Positions 42,701-53,660 of a stretch of DNA of 64,000 nucleotides are shown one piece after another. Position 1 is the first letter of the stretch; each line of letters opens with the position of its first letter. The notes beneath the pieces were generated by a model that was given only the letters and a program-made list of their open reading frames with translations, had not been told where the DNA came from and did not search any database. Source of the stretch: Devosia sp. Root635 (GTDB taxonomy: Bacteria; Pseudomonadota; Alphaproteobacteria; Rhizobiales; Devosiaceae). The position numbers and the translations under genes were made by a program. Location of the stretch: contig NZ_LMGZ01000022.1 in the NCBI RefSeq assembly GCF_001427605.1, positions 270,567-334,566 of the forward strand, given 5' to 3'.

Positions 42701-45100
42701 TTATGCCCCGTAGGGAATCCAGACGTTCTTGACCTGGGTGGCCTTGGCCAGGAAGTAGTCACCTTCGAAACGGCGGTCGGCCAGGTCGTAGGCGAGCCCG
42801 CGGGTGGTCCAGGTCTGTTTCACGTTGCCGGCGGAGGCCCTTTCGACCATGGCGGAGGCTTCGGCCGTGCCGGCGAACCAGAGGGCGTCGACGCCGTCAT
42901 GTTCGGCCAGGGTCTTGGCGAGAGTGACGCCGTCGCCGGTGACGATGTTGACGACGCCGGAGGGGACGTCGGAGGTTTCGAGAACCTGATAGAGGTCGGT
43001 GACGCTGAGCGGCGAGTTGGCCGAGGGGACCAGAACCACGGTGTTGCCCATGGCCAAAGCCGGCGCCAGCAGGGCGATGGAGCCGAGCAGCGGGCGGCTT
43101 TGCGGGGCGACGATGCCCATGACGCCCAGCGGTTCGACCATGGCGGCGGCCACCATGCGCTGGGGCGGATTGTGGATGGCACCGTCATATTTGTCGGCCC
43201 AGCCGGCGAAGGCGAAGAGGCGCTCGACGGATAGCGCGACTTCCTCGGCGCCGTCCTGGCCGGTCTGGGCCTTGAGGCGGGCGGCGAATTCGTCGCGGCG
43301 GTAGTCGAGGTTTTCGGCGAGGAAATAAAGGATTTGCGCGCGCGTATGGGCCGCTGAAGTGGACCAGCCTGATGCGGCGCGGGCGGCTTCGACGGCGTTG
43401 CGGATATCCTTGCGGTTGCCGACGCCGACTTCGCCGACCAGCTTGCTCGATGGATCGAGTACGGGGCGGGAATAGCCGCTATCGGGGCGGGCCTGCTTGC
43501 CGCCGATATACATCTTGGCGGTCTGGTCGAGATGGGCGGTGTCGAGGGGGTTCGTGCCACGCCCTCGTGGTTCGAGGATCGCTGGCGCTCCCGCCTCACC
43601 ATGAGGGCTACTCTTGGATGCGGGCTTGAGGTTTTTTTCCCATGCCGGCTTCAAGTAGGCACTCATGCCTTCACGGCCGCCCTCGCGGCCGAAGCCGCTT
43701 TCCTTGTAGCCGCCGAAGCCGACGGCGGCGTCGAAATTGTTGGTGCCGTTGATCCAGACCACGCCGGCCTTGATCCTGGGGGCAATGTCGAGCGCCAGAT
43801 TGATGTTCTCGCTCCAGATGGTGGCGGCGAGGCCGTATTTGGTGTTGTTGGCCAGCGCCACCGCCTCCTCGGGGGTACGGAAGCTCATGGCGACGAGGAC
43901 CGGGCCGAAGATTTCCTCGGCTACCAATGTGTTGGCGGGCGAGACATTGGTGACGAGGACGGGCTTAAGGAAGCAGGTGCCGCCGGGCAACTCACCATCG
44001 GGCTCATAGATCACGGCGCCTTCCTTGGTACCGCGCTGCATCAGGTCGCGGATGCGTTCGACCTGCACGGGTGCGACCAGGGCGCCGATATCGACGGATT
44101 TGTCGAGCGGGTCGCCGACGCGGAGCGTGGACATGCGCTTCTTGAGCTTGGCGATGAAGCGGGTCTCGATGCTTTCCTGCACGAGGAGGCGCGAGCCGGC
44201 GCAGCAGACCTGGCCCTGATTGAACCAGATGGCATCGACCAGGCCTTCGATGGCGCTGTCGATATCGGCATCCTCGAAGACGATATAGGGCGACTTGCCG
44301 CCCAACTCGAGGCTGAGGCCCTTGCCGGAGCCAGCCGTGGCCTGACGGATGATCTTGCCGACTTCGGTGGAGCCGGTGAAGGCGATCTTGTCGATGTCAG
44401 GGTGATTGACGATGGCGGCGCCGGTATCGCCTTCGCCGGTGACGATGTTGACGACGCCCTTGGGCAGGCCGGCGCGCTCACAAATCTCGGCAAAGAGCAA
44501 AGCGGTCAGCGAGGTGAATTCGGCGGGCTTGAGCACGACCGTATTGCCGGCGGCCAAAGCCGGGGCGATCTTCCAGGCCAGCATCAGCAGCGGGAAATTC
44601 CACGGGATGATCTGGCCGCAGACGCCATAGGGCACGGCGTCGGGGAATTCACGGCTCAGATGCTGGGCCCAGCCGGCATGGTGGTAGAAATGGCGGGCGA
44701 CGAGGGGGATATCGATATCGCGGCTTTCGCGGATCGGCTTGCCATTGTCCATGGTTTCGAGCACCGCGAAGAGCCGGCTGTGCTTCTGGATGGCGCGGGC
44801 GATGGCGTAGAGATATTTGCCGCGCTCATAGCCTGAAAGGGCCGACCACGATTTGAAGGCAGAGCGGGCGGCCTTGACGGCCTTGTCGACATCCGCGGCG
44901 GTGCCGTCGGTGATGTCGGCCAGCTTCTGGCTGGTGGCGGGATTGTCCGACGCAAAGGTCTTGCCGGGCTTGGTCCATTTGCCGTCGATGAAATGGCCGA
45001 ACTTGCGGCCATGGCTGTCGAGCCAAGCATTGGCCTGGTCGGGGCCTTCGGGGGCCGGGCCATAGTCGAGCGACTGGAAGATTTGCGCGATCTTGTTCAT
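42701..45100 (-). CDS. Two-domain aldehyde dehydrogenase, ALDH16 type
   Basis: The 799-residue protein joins two ALDH domains. The first (about 30-490) has Glu265 in 'GLSLELGGKSPY' and the catalytic Cys299 in 'FNQGQVCCAGSR', so it should be active with NAD(P). The second (about 525-799) resembles an ALDH fold ('VAPQSRPLLGSIALLAPALA') but has no catalytic Cys, as in the ALDH16 family. Within the deo cluster it probably oxidises acetaldehyde made by DeoC. The linker (about 496-516) is encoded by a family-C palindrome. ATG 45100 is used; an upstream in-frame ATG at 45121 overlaps a repeat. Confidence 0.88.
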   Translation of the reverse strand: MNKIAQIFQSLDYGPAPEGPDQANAWLDSHGRKFGHFIDGKWTKPGKTFASDNPATSQKLADITDGTAADVDKAVKAARSAFKSWSALSGYERGKYLYAIARAIQKHSRLFAVLETMDNGKPIRESRDIDIPLVARHFYHHAGWAQHLSREFPDAVPYGVCGQIIPWNFPLLMLAWKIAPALAAGNTVVLKPAEFTSLTALLFAEICERAGLPKGVVNIVTGEGDTGAAIVNHPDIDKIAFTGSTEVGKIIRQATAGSGKGLSLELGGKSPYIVFEDADIDSAIEGLVDAIWFNQGQVCCAGSRLLVQESIETRFIAKLKKRMSTLRVGDPLDKSVDIGALVAPVQVERIRDLMQRGTKEGAVIYEPDGELPGGTCFLKPVLVTNVSPANTLVAEEIFGPVLVAMSFRTPEEAVALANNTKYGLAATIWSENINLALDIAPRIKAGVVWINGTNNFDAAVGFGGYKESGFGREGGREGMSAYLKPAWEKNLKPASKSSPHGEAGAPAILEPRGRGTNPLDTAHLDQTAKMYIGGKQARPDSGYSRPVLDPSSKLVGEVGVGNRKDIRNAVEAARAASGWSTSAAHTRAQILYFLAENLDYRRDEFAARLKAQTGQDGAEEVALSVERLFAFAGWADKYDGAIHNPPQRMVAAAMVEPLGVMGIVAPQSRPLLGSIALLAPALAMGNTVVLVPSANSPLSVTDLYQVLETSDVPSGVVNIVTGDGVTLAKTLAEHDGVDALWFAGTAEASAMVERASAGNVKQTWTTRGLAYDLADRRFEGDYFLAKATQVKNVWIPYGA
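43554..43614. repeat. Family-C palindromic repeat inside the ALDH coding region
   Basis: 'CACGCCCTCGTGGTTCGAGG' at 43558 and following, then 'CCTCACCATGAGGGCTAC', match the intergenic family-C elements at 52.8 and 57.4 kb. Here the element stays in frame and encodes the inter-domain linker. Confidence 0.8.
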
Positions 45101-45129
45101 TTCAATCTCCTCGGCGCGCATTGCACGCC

Positions 45130-45257
45130 CTCCCCCTCATCCGCCCTTCGGGCACCTTCTCCCACGAGGGGAGAAGGGGACGGAGCAGAGAGTCTTCAGT
45201 CGGTTCCCCTTCTCCCCTCGTGGGAGAAGGTGGCGCGCAGCGCCGGATGAGGGGGCA
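45130..45257. repeat. Family-B repeat, full copy 2 (upstream of the ALDH gene)
   Basis: A copy of the 42577-42699 element in the same orientation, between the ALDH start and the deoC stop. Most differences are single bases. The spacing of about 2.55 kb frames exactly one gene. Confidence 0.85.
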
Positions 45258-45276
45258 CGAAGCCCGCCTCGGAAAC

Positions 45277-46266
45277 TCAAACCATCGGCTGGCGATAATC
45301 CGCCGCATAGTGGCCGGTGAGGCCGTGTTCCAGTTGGCGCTCTATGTCGGTCAGCAAGCTCGATGCGCCGAAGCGGAAGAGGTGGGGCTGGAGCCAGTTG
45401 GTGCCCAGTTCTTCCTTCATCAGCGCCATGTATTTGATGGCGTCGCCCGCCGTGGCGATGCCGCCGGCGGGCTTGTAGCCGATCTCGATACCGGTTTCCT
45501 CGGCGAACCAGCGGATCATGCGGATCATGGTCAGGCTGGTGACCAGGTTGGCATTGACCTTTTCCTTGCCCGTGGAGGTCTTGATGAAATCGGCGCCGGC
45601 CAGCATGCAGACGAGGCTTGCCTTGGCGATATTGGTCTGGGTGGCGAGTTCGCCGGTGCCCAGGATGGTCTTGATATGGGCGTCGCCGCAGGCCTTGCGG
45701 AAGGCTTGGACCTGATCGTAGAGCGCCTGCCAGTCGCCGCGCAGGACCATGCCGCGTTCGATGACGATATCGATCTCTTTCGCACCATCGGCCACTGACA
45801 GCTCGATTTCGCGGAGCTTGGTTTCGACCGGAGCGAGGCCATGGGGGAAGGCGGTGGAGACGGCGGCGACCGGAATGCCGGTGCCGTCCAGCGCCGTCAC
45901 GGCGGTCTTGACGAAGTTGTGGTAGACGCAGACGGCGCCGGGCAGGATGCGCAGGCTGCCGACATCGAGGCGGTCGAGAATATCCTGCCGCAGGGGATGG
46001 TGGGCCTTGGCGCAAAGGCGCTCGACGCGGCCATCGGTATCGTCGGAATTGAGCGTCGTCAGGTCGATCAGCGTGATCGCCTTGAGCAGCCAGGCGAGCT
46101 GGTAGTCCTTTTTCACGGTGCGGCGGGTGCCGATAGTGCCGGCGCGGCGCTCCAGTGCCGAACGGTTCATGCGGATGCGCTCGACCCAGTCGAGATCGAG
46201 CGGAAAACCGGGATTGCGCTTGTGGGTCGCCTCGGAATGGCTGTTGTCTACGACACGCAGGCTCAT
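45277..46266 (-). CDS. deoC: Deoxyribose-phosphate aldolase, long form
   Basis: DeoC splits deoxyribose-5-phosphate into glyceraldehyde-3-phosphate and acetaldehyde through a Schiff base. The 329-residue length is that of the DERA group with an N-terminal extension of about 70 residues, unlike the 250-residue E. coli form. The Schiff-base Lys is in 'ADFIKTSTGKEKVNANLV' (about 225-242), and further motifs are 'VAAVSTAFPHGLAP', 'GAKEIDIVIERGMVLRGDW' and 'GYKPAGGIATAGDA'. Its start overlaps the PNP stop by four bases. Confidence 0.95.
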   Translation of the reverse strand: MSLRVVDNSHSEATHKRNPGFPLDLDWVERIRMNRSALERRAGTIGTRRTVKKDYQLAWLLKAITLIDLTTLNSDDTDGRVERLCAKAHHPLRQDILDRLDVGSLRILPGAVCVYHNFVKTAVTALDGTGIPVAAVSTAFPHGLAPVETKLREIELSVADGAKEIDIVIERGMVLRGDWQALYDQVQAFRKACGDAHIKTILGTGELATQTNIAKASLVCMLAGADFIKTSTGKEKVNANLVTSLTMIRMIRWFAEETGIEIGYKPAGGIATAGDAIKYMALMKEELGTNWLQPHLFRFGASSLLTDIERQLEHGLTGHYAADYRQPMV

Positions 46267-47057
46267 AGTTCCTCCACCAGCGCGGGGATGAGCTTTTTCA
46301 GCTTTTCCGCGCCTTGCACTGCCATGGTCTTGGTATGCTCATGGCTGATGTTTTCGGCCGACAGGCCCGCGCCCATATTGGTGATGGACGAGCAGGCCCA
46401 GACCTTCATGCCAAGGAAACGCCCCAGGATGACTTCTGGTGCCGTGGACATGCCGACGGCATTGGCGCCCAGACGAATGGCCATCTGGATTTCGGCGACG
46501 GTTTCGAAGCTCGGGCCGGAATACCAGAGATAGACGCCCTCCCCGAGCCTGATATCCAAGCGCTCGGCCAGGCCCTGCGCCTTGGCGCGCAGGTCGGGGG
46601 CATAGCAATCGACCATGTTCACAAAGCGGCGGTCGGTGGGTTCGCCAATGAGCGGGTTCATGCCGGCATAGTTGATGTGATCGGCGATCAGCATCAGGTC
46701 GCCGGGGCGGAAGCGCTCATCGACCGAGCCGGCCGAATTGGTCAGCAGCAGCGTTTCAGCACCCAGGTCGGCCATGGCTTCGAGCGCCGGGCGCATGGCG
46801 GCGGCATTGCCGTGTTCGTAATAATGCTCGCGGCCGGTGAGCACAGCGACGCGCTTGCCGCCCAGCGTGCCGATCAGCAGGTCGCGGCCATGGCCGGAAA
46901 CGCCGCCGCCGGGAAAGCCCTTGAGCTCGGAATAGGGGATGGCGAGCTTGTCGCCGAGCAGGTCGCCAATGGCCGACAGGCCCGAGCCGAGCACGATGGC
47001 GGCGGCTATGGGCTGCTTGCCGGCGATCTTCTGGATGGTTTTGGCGGCTTTGCTCAT
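46263..47057 (-). CDS. Purine nucleoside phosphorylase (trimeric, PunA type)
   Basis: This 264-residue enzyme phosphorolyses purine (deoxy)nucleosides. Typical motifs are 'AAIVLGSGLSAIGDLLG' near the start, the phosphate site 'GREHYYEHGNAAAMRPAL', 'TLLLTNSAGSVDERFRPGD' and the base site 'GPSFETVAEIQMAIRLGANA'. ATG 47057 follows CGAGA and matches the family start. It supplies deoxyribose-1-phosphate to DeoB and DeoC. Confidence 0.94.
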   Translation of the reverse strand: MSKAAKTIQKIAGKQPIAAAIVLGSGLSAIGDLLGDKLAIPYSELKGFPGGGVSGHGRDLLIGTLGGKRVAVLTGREHYYEHGNAAAMRPALEAMADLGAETLLLTNSAGSVDERFRPGDLMLIADHINYAGMNPLIGEPTDRRFVNMVDCYAPDLRAKAQGLAERLDIRLGEGVYLWYSGPSFETVAEIQMAIRLGANAVGMSTAPEVILGRFLGMKVWACSSITNMGAGLSAENISHEHTKTMAVQGAEKLKKLIPALVEEL

Positions 47058-47079
47058 CGGGCAATCTCGACATCTGGCT

Positions 47080-47191
47080 CCCCTCCCCCTTGAGGGGAGG
47101 GGCTGGGGGTGGGGGTGTCGAAGGTCCAACAAGCATCGAGCTCGCGGATGGCGCGACACCCCCACCCTGTCCCTCCCCTCAAGGGGGAGGG
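47080..47191. repeat. Family-A BIME between the PNP gene and cdd
   Basis: Mirrored family-A pair ('CTCCCCTTGAGGGGAGGGG', 'GGGGGTGGGGGTGTCG' facing 'GCGACACCCCCACCCTG' and 'CTCCCCTCAAGGGGGAGG'), nearly the same composite as at 41089 and 59729. About 35 bases separate the arms. Confidence 0.8.
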
Positions 47192-47223
47192 AACCCATAC
47201 TGATGGTTTTGTGCCCAGACCGG

Positions 47224-47634
47224 TCATTTCCCCAAAAACTCCGGGCCGAAGCTGTGCGGCAGCAACTGTTCGAGGGTGGCGACCAGCGGCGCGCCATCGA
47301 CGCCGTGGGAGATCACCTGCACCGTAAGGTCGGCGAATTCGCGGATGCGCTGGCGGCAGGCGCCGCAGGGGGTGACCGGCGCCTTGCCGGGGCCGGTGAC
47401 ATAGATGCGGGTGATGCGCTTGCCGCCGCCCGCAATCATGGCCGCTATGGCCGAGGCCTCGGCACAGTTGCCCACCGGATAGGCGGCATTCTCGATATTG
47501 CAGCCCGAATAAATCTTGCCGTCATCGGCCAGGATGGCGGCACCCACCGAAAAGCGGGAATAGGGCGCGTAGGCCTTGGCGCGAACGGCTTCGGCGGCCT
47601 TGAACAAGGCCTGGTCGGTCGGAGTCTTCGACAT
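47224..47634 (-). CDS. cdd: Cytidine deaminase
   Basis: Cdd deaminates cytidine and deoxycytidine to uridines, making them substrates for phosphorylases. The 136-residue small tetrameric form has both zinc motifs: 'CNIENAAYPVGNCAEASAI', with the catalytic Glu in 'CAEAS' near 66, and 'TPCGACRQRIREF' near 95-107. It lies 21 bases after the ABC permease gene in the same run. Confidence 0.95.
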   Translation of the reverse strand: MSKTPTDQALFKAAEAVRAKAYAPYSRFSVGAAILADDGKIYSGCNIENAAYPVGNCAEASAIAAMIAGGGKRITRIYVTGPGKAPVTPCGACRQRIREFADLTVQVISHGVDGAPLVATLEQLLPHSFGPEFLGK

Positions 47635-47655
47635 GTCATGCCGCCAGCCGCCGGG

Positions 47656-48621
47656 CTAGCGCTCCTTGGTATAGGGTACGCCACCGGCCTTGGGGCCCAC
47701 GGCCTTGCCGATGAAGCCGGCCAGCAGGACCACCGTCAGCACATAGGGCAAAGCCTGGATGGCCTGCACCGGCACTTCGATGCCGAACAGCTCGGCGCTT
47801 TGCAGGCGAATTTGCAGCGCATCGAGGAAGCCGAACAGCAGGCAGGTGAACATGGCCGGCACCGGCTTCCACTTGGCGAAGATCAGCGCCGCGAGCGCGA
47901 TATAGCCCTTGCCGGCTGTCATGTTGTTGCCGAAGCCGGAGCCCTGGGCGATGGAGAAATAGGCGCCGGCCAGGCCGCAGAGCAGGCCGGTGATGATGAC
48001 CGCCTGATAGCGCAGCTTGACCACCGAAATGCCGGCGGTATCCACCGCCTTGGGGTTTTCGCCCACGGCGCGCAGGCGCAGGCCGAAGCGGGTGCGGAAC
48101 AGCACGAACCAGGTGACCGCCACCATGATGAAGGCGATATAGACCAGGATATAGTGGCCCGAAATCAGGTCGGCATAGATGGGCCCGAGAATGGGCACGC
48201 CCGCCAGTTCGTTGGCGAAGGGCAGCGTGATGGTCTCGAAACGGCCGCCCTCACCCAGCGGCGGGGTACGGCCGCCCTGATGAAACCAGGTCTGGCCGAG
48301 GAATGTGGTCATGCCGGCGGCGAGCATGTTGATGGCGACGCCGGCAATGAGCTGGTTGCCCTTGAGCGAAATGGCCGCGACGCCCTGCAGGAGCGAAGTG
48401 CCGAGGGAAACCACCATGCCGGCCATGAGCCCCAGCCATGCCGAGCCGGAAATGGCGGCGACGGCGCCGGCAGCAAAGGCCGCCGCCAGCATCTTGCCCT
48501 CGAGGCCGATATCGAACAGGCCGGCGCGCTCGGAATACATGCCGGCGAGGCACGCCAGCAGCAAGGGCGTCGACAGGCGGATGGTGGCATCGAGAATGGA
48601 GAGGATGACAGCGAGATCCAT
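47656..48621 (-). CDS. Nucleoside ABC transporter permease (second)
   Basis: This 321-residue branched-chain/sugar-type permease has about eight to ten membrane segments and the loop 'RAVGENPKAVDTAGISVVKL' (about 195-214) that contacts the ATPase. It pairs with the permease encoded just upstream (one base between genes). The NupP/NupQ-type pair plus a BMP substrate protein import nucleosides in other bacteria. Confidence 0.9.
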   Translation of the reverse strand: MDLAVILSILDATIRLSTPLLLACLAGMYSERAGLFDIGLEGKMLAAAFAAGAVAAISGSAWLGLMAGMVVSLGTSLLQGVAAISLKGNQLIAGVAINMLAAGMTTFLGQTWFHQGGRTPPLGEGGRFETITLPFANELAGVPILGPIYADLISGHYILVYIAFIMVAVTWFVLFRTRFGLRLRAVGENPKAVDTAGISVVKLRYQAVIITGLLCGLAGAYFSIAQGSGFGNNMTAGKGYIALAALIFAKWKPVPAMFTCLLFGFLDALQIRLQSAELFGIEVPVQAIQALPYVLTVVLLAGFIGKAVGPKAGGVPYTKER

Positions 48622-48622
48622 G

Positions 48623-49749
48623 TCAGCTCTCCGACTTGGCGGTGGAGACGGCGATGGCCTCGGCCTTCTGCTCGGGCGTCAGCAGCATGAAGGCCCGCTC
48701 GAGCGAGGGGCGGAACAGGCCCTCCATGGCGCCGGTGAACAGGATCACGAGAGCCTGGATGACCACGATCATTTCGCGGGTAATGCCGGGAATGACGAAT
48801 TGCAGCTCCTGCCCGCCCTGATAGAGCGCGCCGAACAGCAAGGCGGCGAGCGCGATGCCGATCGGGTGGTTGCGGCCCATCAGCGCCACGGCGATGCCGA
48901 CGAAGCCGGCGCCGGCGACGAAATCGAGCACCAGACGGTTCTGCACGCCCATGACCTCGTTGATCGCCACCATGCCGGCGAGAGCCCCGGAAATGGTCAT
49001 GGTGATCATGATCATCCGGGAGTTGGAAATGCCGGCATAGCGCGAGGCGGTGGGATTGGCGCCCAGCACGCGCATGGCATAGCCGAACTTGGTGTGCCAG
49101 ATGAGGATATAGACCCCGATCAGCGCCAGCACGGCGATGACGATGGACAGGTTCACCGGCGAATAGCCGAAGAAGGAGAAGAACTGGCGCAGCTGCGGCA
49201 CGCGCCCGGCCACATCGATGGTCGCCGATTCCGGCGCCATGGTGCTGGCGGGCTTGAGCACGCGATTGACCATGTAGACCATCAGCGCGGCGGCGATGAA
49301 GTTGAACATGATGGTGGTGATGACGACATGGCTGCCGCGCTTGGCCTGCAGCCAGCCGGGAATGAAGGCCCAGAAACCGCCCACGGCAGCGGCGGCGATC
49401 ACGGCGGCCGGCATGGCGATCAGCCAATGGGTCTGGTCGAGCGCCAGCGCCACGACGACGGCGCCCAGCCCGGCGACATAGGCCTGGCCATCGCCGCCGA
49501 TATTGAACAGGCCCGCATGCGCCGCCACGGCGACAGCAAGGCCGGTAAAGACGAAATTGGTGGTGTAATAGAGCGTATAGCCGAAACCATCGCCATAGCC
49601 GAAGGCGCCGTAGATGATGACCTGGATGGCGTGGAACGGGTTTTCGCCGACCAGCAGCACCACCAGCCCGGAGACGAGGAAGGCCAGCGCCAGGTTGATG
49701 GCCGGCAGCAGGGCGACATCGGCCCAGCGCGGGAGGGGTCTGCGGGCGC

Positions 49750-49753
<4 letters not shown>
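48623..49753 (-). CDS. Nucleoside ABC transporter permease (first)
   Basis: This 376-residue permease has about nine or ten membrane segments and the ATPase-contact loop 'RVLGANPTASRYAGISNSRM' (about 235-254). The preceding 'GLFNIGGDGQAYVAGLGAVV' motif is typical of RbsC/NupP-like subunits. Its start overlaps the ATPase stop by four bases. A full importer is encoded with neighbours on both sides. Confidence 0.9.
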
Positions 49754-51378
<1,625 letters not shown>

Positions 51379-51388
51379 CCAGCGTCGC

Positions 51389-52393
51389 TTAGAGCGGGCA
51401 GGTCGAGTCGGTGGTGTAGTCGTGGACGGTGATGGCGCCAGACTGGATCTGGGCCGACAGCTCGTCCACCTTGGCCTTCATGTCATCGGTGATGAGCGAG
51501 GCGTTGTTGTCGTCGAGCGCATAGCCCACGCCATCCTGGGCCAGGCCCATGATGGTCAGGCCCGGCTTGAAGGTGGCATCGTCGGCCGCCTCGGTCAGCG
51601 CGGTTTCCACGGCGACGTCGACGCGCTTGAGCATCGAGGTCAGCACCGAGCCGGGCTGCAGGTAGTTCTGGTTGGAGTCCACACCGATGGAGAACTTGCC
51701 GGCATCCTTGGCAGCCTGCAGCACGCCGAGGCCCGAGCCACCGGCGGCGGCGAAGATCACGTCGGCGCCGGCATCGATGGCGGCCTTGGTCAGTTCGCCC
51801 GCGGTCACCGGGTCATTCCAGGCGGCCGGGGTGGTGCCGGTGTAGTTTTCGATCAGGTTGATGTCCGGATTCACGGCCTTGGCGCCCTGGGCGTAGCCGC
51901 AATAGAACTTGTGGATCAGCGGAACGTCCATGCCGCCCACGAAGCCGACAGTGCCGGTTTCGGACTTGAGAGCTGCGAGGGCGCCGACGAGGAACGAGCC
52001 GGTATGCTCATCGAAAATGATCGACTGCACGTTGGGCGCGTCGACGACGGTGTCGATCACCACGAAGTTGATATCGGGGAATTCCGGGGCGACGGTGGTC
52101 AGCGCGGCGGTCCAGGAGAAGCCGGCCATCACGATCGGGTTGGCGCCCTGGCCAGCGAAGCGGCGCAGGGCCTGTTCGCGCTGGGCGTCGTTCTGCAGCT
52201 CGAGATCGAGATAGGTGCCGCCCGTGGCGGTCTTCCAGGCTTCGGCACCGTTATAGGCGGCTTCGTTGAACGACTTGTCGAACTTGCCGCCCAGATCGTA
52301 GATCACGGCGGGATCGGCGAAGGCGGCACCGGTGAGGATCGCGCTCAGCGCGACGCCGCCAGCAATGGCCTTGGTAATGGTGGAAAGTTTCAT
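51389..52393 (-). CDS. BMP-family nucleoside-binding ABC substrate protein
   Basis: This 334-residue periplasmic protein has a clear signal peptide ('MKLSTITKAIAGGVALSAIL', cut before 'DPAVIYDLGGKFDKSFN'). The Med/PnrA-type motif 'IYDLGGKFDKSFNEAAYNG' and 'GTVGFVGGMDVPLIHKFYCG' mark the BMP family, which binds purine or pyrimidine nucleosides. It is the first gene of the importer operon. ATG 52393 fits the signal peptide. Confidence 0.92.
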   Translation of the reverse strand: MKLSTITKAIAGGVALSAILTGAAFADPAVIYDLGGKFDKSFNEAAYNGAEAWKTATGGTYLDLELQNDAQREQALRRFAGQGANPIVMAGFSWTAALTTVAPEFPDINFVVIDTVVDAPNVQSIIFDEHTGSFLVGALAALKSETGTVGFVGGMDVPLIHKFYCGYAQGAKAVNPDINLIENYTGTTPAAWNDPVTAGELTKAAIDAGADVIFAAAGGSGLGVLQAAKDAGKFSIGVDSNQNYLQPGSVLTSMLKRVDVAVETALTEAADDATFKPGLTIMGLAQDGVGYALDDNNASLITDDMKAKVDELSAQIQSGAITVHDYTTDSTCPL

Positions 52394-52588
52394 TGAGTTC
52401 GTCTCCCTGTCTCGCACATGAGCGTCGGCATGAGGCTCCGACGGACAATCTCCGTGCGCTAACAGCCGATAAAATCGTGCAAACGGGGCGCCTGCAAGAG
52501 GGAATCGCCGATATTTTTCCGATTGGTCAAATTTTGGCCGCAACGCTCAGCGCAGCGGCAGCATATTGCCCACCGCCTGGGCAGCCGC

Positions 52589-52711
52589 TCACCAGTGCGC
52601 CAGGATGGCCTGGAACACCTGGCCCAGGTCGGCATCGGCATAAAGCACCGCCAGGATAGCGCCCGAGGCGATGGCGAACAGAGCGATGGTATCACGGGTG
52701 CGGGCGGACAT
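52589..52711 (-). CDS. Small membrane peptide of unknown function
   Basis: A 40-residue frame: 'MSARTRDTIALFAIASGAIL' then 'AVLYADADLGQVFQAILAHW'. One membrane helix (about 8-25) follows a basic N-terminus. It lies 196 bases upstream of the BMP gene on the same strand. The ribosome site (GAAGC) is weak. It resembles single-pass small proteins in related genomes, but no family is known to me. Confidence 0.45.
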   Translation of the reverse strand: MSARTRDTIALFAIASGAILAVLYADADLGQVFQAILAHW

Positions 52712-52830
52712 TTCGGATTTGCTTCAAATTGACGGGACCGCCCCGTCATAACCCGGCAAAGGTCGTGCGATTGTGATGCCTTGAGGGCAGAATACGGCGT
52801 GGTTAGGGAGAGGTTAAGGCGGCGGAGCAG

Positions 52831-52965
52831 GGTCACGCCCTCGTGGTTCGAGGCGCGTGAAGGACGCGCACCTCACCATGAGGGCTACTGGAGCGCCATA
52901 TCAAGAGTAGCCATCATGGCGAGGCGGGAGCGCAGCGACCCTCGAACCACGAGGGCGTGCCCTAC
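52831..52965. repeat. Family-C BIME (inverted pair)
   Basis: A left copy 'CACGCCCTCGTGGTTCGAGG' near 52833 faces an inverted copy '...CCTCGAACCACGAGGGCGTG' near 52945, with the shared 'TCACCATGAGGGCTAC' core mirrored as 'GTAGCCATCATGG'. It fills most of the gap (52712-52961) before the CoxG-like gene. No gene is seen there. Confidence 0.8.
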
Positions 52966-53426
52966 TTCGCCCCCAGCGGCGTCACGTCAGCCCCCATCGC
53001 GTCACCGAAGCGCTCGAAGAAGCCGTCGATCACCTTCTGGGCGGAATTGCCGATGATGGCCTTGCCCAGCCGCATGATCTGGCCCGAGGCCCCGCCAATG
53101 GCGGTGAAGACCAGCAGCGTCCCCTCGCCGTCATCGGCCAGCACGATATCGGCAGAACCCTCGGCCAGTCCGAGCAGGCCGCCCTTGCCCTTGCCCGACA
53201 GCGTATAACGCTCGGCCGGGACAATGCCGGCCAGGGTCAGGTCGCCCTTGAACACCGGATGGACGACACCGAGATTGACCTTGATTTCGAGATCGAGCGC
53301 GGTTTCGCCGGCCCATTCGATGCGATGGCAGCCCGGAATGGCGGCCTTGAGCATGGCGGTATCGTTGAGCGCGGCCCAGACGGCGGCACGCGGCGCGGCG
53401 ATGTGGTAGCGGCCGCCGAAATCCAT
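52962..53426 (-). CDS. CoxG/SRPBCC-family protein
   Basis: This 154-residue protein starts 'MDFGGRYHIAAPRAAVWAAL' and has 'CHRIEWAGETALDLEIKVNL' and 'ERYTLSGKGKGGLLGLAEG', typical of the CO dehydrogenase subunit G (CoxG) group of the START-like SRPBCC fold, with a hydrophobic pocket. CoxG proteins help anchor or mature CO dehydrogenase at the membrane, but no coxMSL genes are present here, so a different carrier role is possible. Confidence 0.82.
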   Translation of the reverse strand: MDFGGRYHIAAPRAAVWAALNDTAMLKAAIPGCHRIEWAGETALDLEIKVNLGVVHPVFKGDLTLAGIVPAERYTLSGKGKGGLLGLAEGSADIVLADDGEGTLLVFTAIGGASGQIMRLGKAIIGNSAQKVIDGFFERFGDAMGADVTPLGAK

Positions 53427-53660
53427 CAGCGGCCACCGGACCGGCGCGGCAAGGCCCCTGCCGCAATACCGCCGCGATGGGTCGTGAAACAAGTGCCGGC
53501 CATTGCGTGCCTTCCCGCTCTTTACGTGCGGCTTTTTCGCACCAATATGGTCTAAATAGTTGCAGCCGCGCCGCCTTGCAATTGTCAGCGGGCCGGGCAG
53601 CAGCAATCTATAGGCGTGTACTGCGCATTCAGCCGCATAGCGAGATACGGGGAGCGAATA

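Noticed and set aside
41089..47191. CRISPR array
   Set aside because: Repeats are dispersed between genes, palindromic and kilobases apart; there are no regular spacers or cas genes.
52394..52588. Purine riboswitch before the BMP nucleoside-binding gene
   Set aside because: Only a small CGTCGG/CCGACG hairpin is present; no conserved aptamer core was found.
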